This document shows, piece by piece, positions 63,461-64,000 of a stretch of 64,000 bases of DNA. The stretch is from Neobacillus thermocopriae (GTDB lineage Bacteria > Bacillota > Bacilli > Bacillales > Cytobacillaceae): assembly GCF_010975035.1 (NCBI RefSeq), contig NZ_JAAIUV010000004.1:1-64000 (forward strand), written 5' to 3'. Position 1 is the first letter of the stretch. Each line of letters starts with the position of its first letter. The notes beneath the pieces are model-generated. The model searched no databases and was not told where the DNA came from. It saw nothing but the letters and a program-made list of their open reading frames with translations. The position numbers and the translations under genes are program-made.

Positions 63461-63469
63461 ATTACTTTC

Positions 63470-63739
63470 CTACCCCACAAATTGTGAGAGATTCCCTAAT
63501 AAGTTTTCTGTGAATTCAACTACATGTCGCAACATCCAGGAACCAAAGAAAAGAATGGATAAAAAAACAGCAATAATCTTTGGAACAAACGCCATGGTTT
63601 GATCTTGAATCTGTGTTGCCGCCTGAAAAATACTAATAAGAAGCCCGACGATTAAGGCAACTCCTACTACTGGCGCAATGACAATTAAGATGGTGTATAT
63701 GGATTCTTGGGCAATTTTCAATACTAATTCCGCGGCCAT
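63470..63739 (-). CDS. fliQ: Flagellar export protein FliQ
   Basis: An 89-residue, two-helix gate subunit with the family core VGVALIVGLLISIFQAATQIQDQTMAFVPKI. ATG 63739 has AAAAGGAAG upstream; an ATG three codons earlier is too close to it. It follows fliP after 15 bases. Confidence 0.95.
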   Translation of the reverse strand: MAAELVLKIAQESIYTILIVIAPVVGVALIVGLLISIFQAATQIQDQTMAFVPKIIAVFLSILFFGSWMLRHVVEFTENLLGNLSQFVG

Positions 63740-63754
63740 GAATAACACTTCCTT

Positions 63755-64000
63755 TTAAAAACTTCTAAGTAACGATTCTACAATTAAATGCCATCCATCT
63801 ACTAAAATGAACAATAAGATTTTAAATGGCAAAGAAATCATGACCGGTGGGAGCATCATCATCCCCATCGACATTAACACACTAGAAACAATCATATCGA
63901 TGACCAAAAAAGGAATAAAGATCATGAATCCCATTTGAAAGGCCGTCTTCAATTCACTAATAGCAAAAGCTGGTACTAAGGCTTTTAATGGAATATCGTT
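63755..64000 (-). CDS. fliP: Flagellar export protein FliP (partial, 5' end outside window)
   Basis: The C-terminal 81 residues of Fli[21 protein letters not shown] near the edge, then [26 protein letters not shown] and [13 protein letters not shown], all highly conserved. The frame is open to the end of the window. FliP forms the pore of the export gate with FliQ and FliR. Confidence 0.96.
   Translation of the reverse strand, partial: NDIPLKALVPAFAISELKTAFQMGFMIFIPFLVIDMIVSSVLMSMGMMMLPPVMISLPFKILLFILVDGWHLIVESLLRSF

Noticed and set aside
1-64000. CRISPR arrays, prophage or rRNA operon
   Set aside because: No regularly spaced short repeats, phage structural genes or rRNA segments were seen in the window.

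Overview
The window looks like chromosomal DNA of a low-GC, motile, endospore-forming Firmicute of the family Bacillaceae. Evidence seen in the sequence: AT-rich DNA, strong AGGAGG-type ribosome sites, frequent TTG starts, spore genes (tgl, two yjcZ-type peptides, a Spo0E-type phosphatase, a SpoIID-like gene), and a flagellar export operon ending in sigD. Most genes have close Bacillus counterparts (treP-treA-treR, yeeI, ilvA, ykqA, ppaC, serC, galU, csoR-copZ-copA, flhF-flhG). I cannot name the species.

Left part (1-17 kb): the tail of an IS1182-type transposase, an azoreductase, a trehalose PTS operon with two palindromic TreR-type operators flanking a cre box, an arylamine N-acetyltransferase, a YedK/HMCES protein, a diverged tandem duplication of about 358 bp in front of a K+ channel, tRNA-Pro(GGG), a GNAT protein, a YbaK deacylase, an EamA permease, YebC/YeeI, and ilvA under an isoleucine T-box.

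Middle (17-31 kb): an accessory, spore/cell-envelope flavoured region. It holds a SpoIID/LytB-type gene cut by an in-frame amber codon, two YjcZ peptides, an acyltransferase-3 / SGNH hydrolase pair, a Spo0E-like gene, several unknown small proteins, acetoacetyl-CoA synthetase, a double-domain gamma-glutamylcyclotransferase (YkqA type), a MATE pump and the spore-coat transglutaminase tgl.

Thiamin block (31-39 kb): one strand carries thiM-thiD-thiE-thiW behind a TPP riboswitch, then a second TPP riboswitch and ylmB-tenA-thiZ-thiX-thiY. Together these salvage the thiazole (ThiW, ThiM) and the pyrimidine from degraded thiamin (ThiXYZ, YlmB, TenA, ThiD), and ThiE joins them. No de novo thiamin genes are in the window.

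Right part (39-64 kb): galU, a cassette of HipA-like kinase, glycosyltransferase and protein-kinase-like protein, an AraC-type response regulator with Glu at the phosphorylation site, an Atg22-type MFS protein, a copper operon (copA, His-rich anchored protein, csoR, copZ), a TetR regulator with matching palindromes, serC, tag, ppaC, and the flagellar export genes fliP-fliQ-fliR-flhB-flhA-flhF-flhG, an unknown membrane protein and sigD.

A dispersed intergenic repeat beginning roughly AGAAAAGCG-AAGCG occurs at least three times clearly and twice in degraded form. The strongest candidates for new biology are the two-kinase/glycosyltransferase cassette, the His-rich partner of the copper operon, and the duplicated hairpin unit upstream of the K+ channel.
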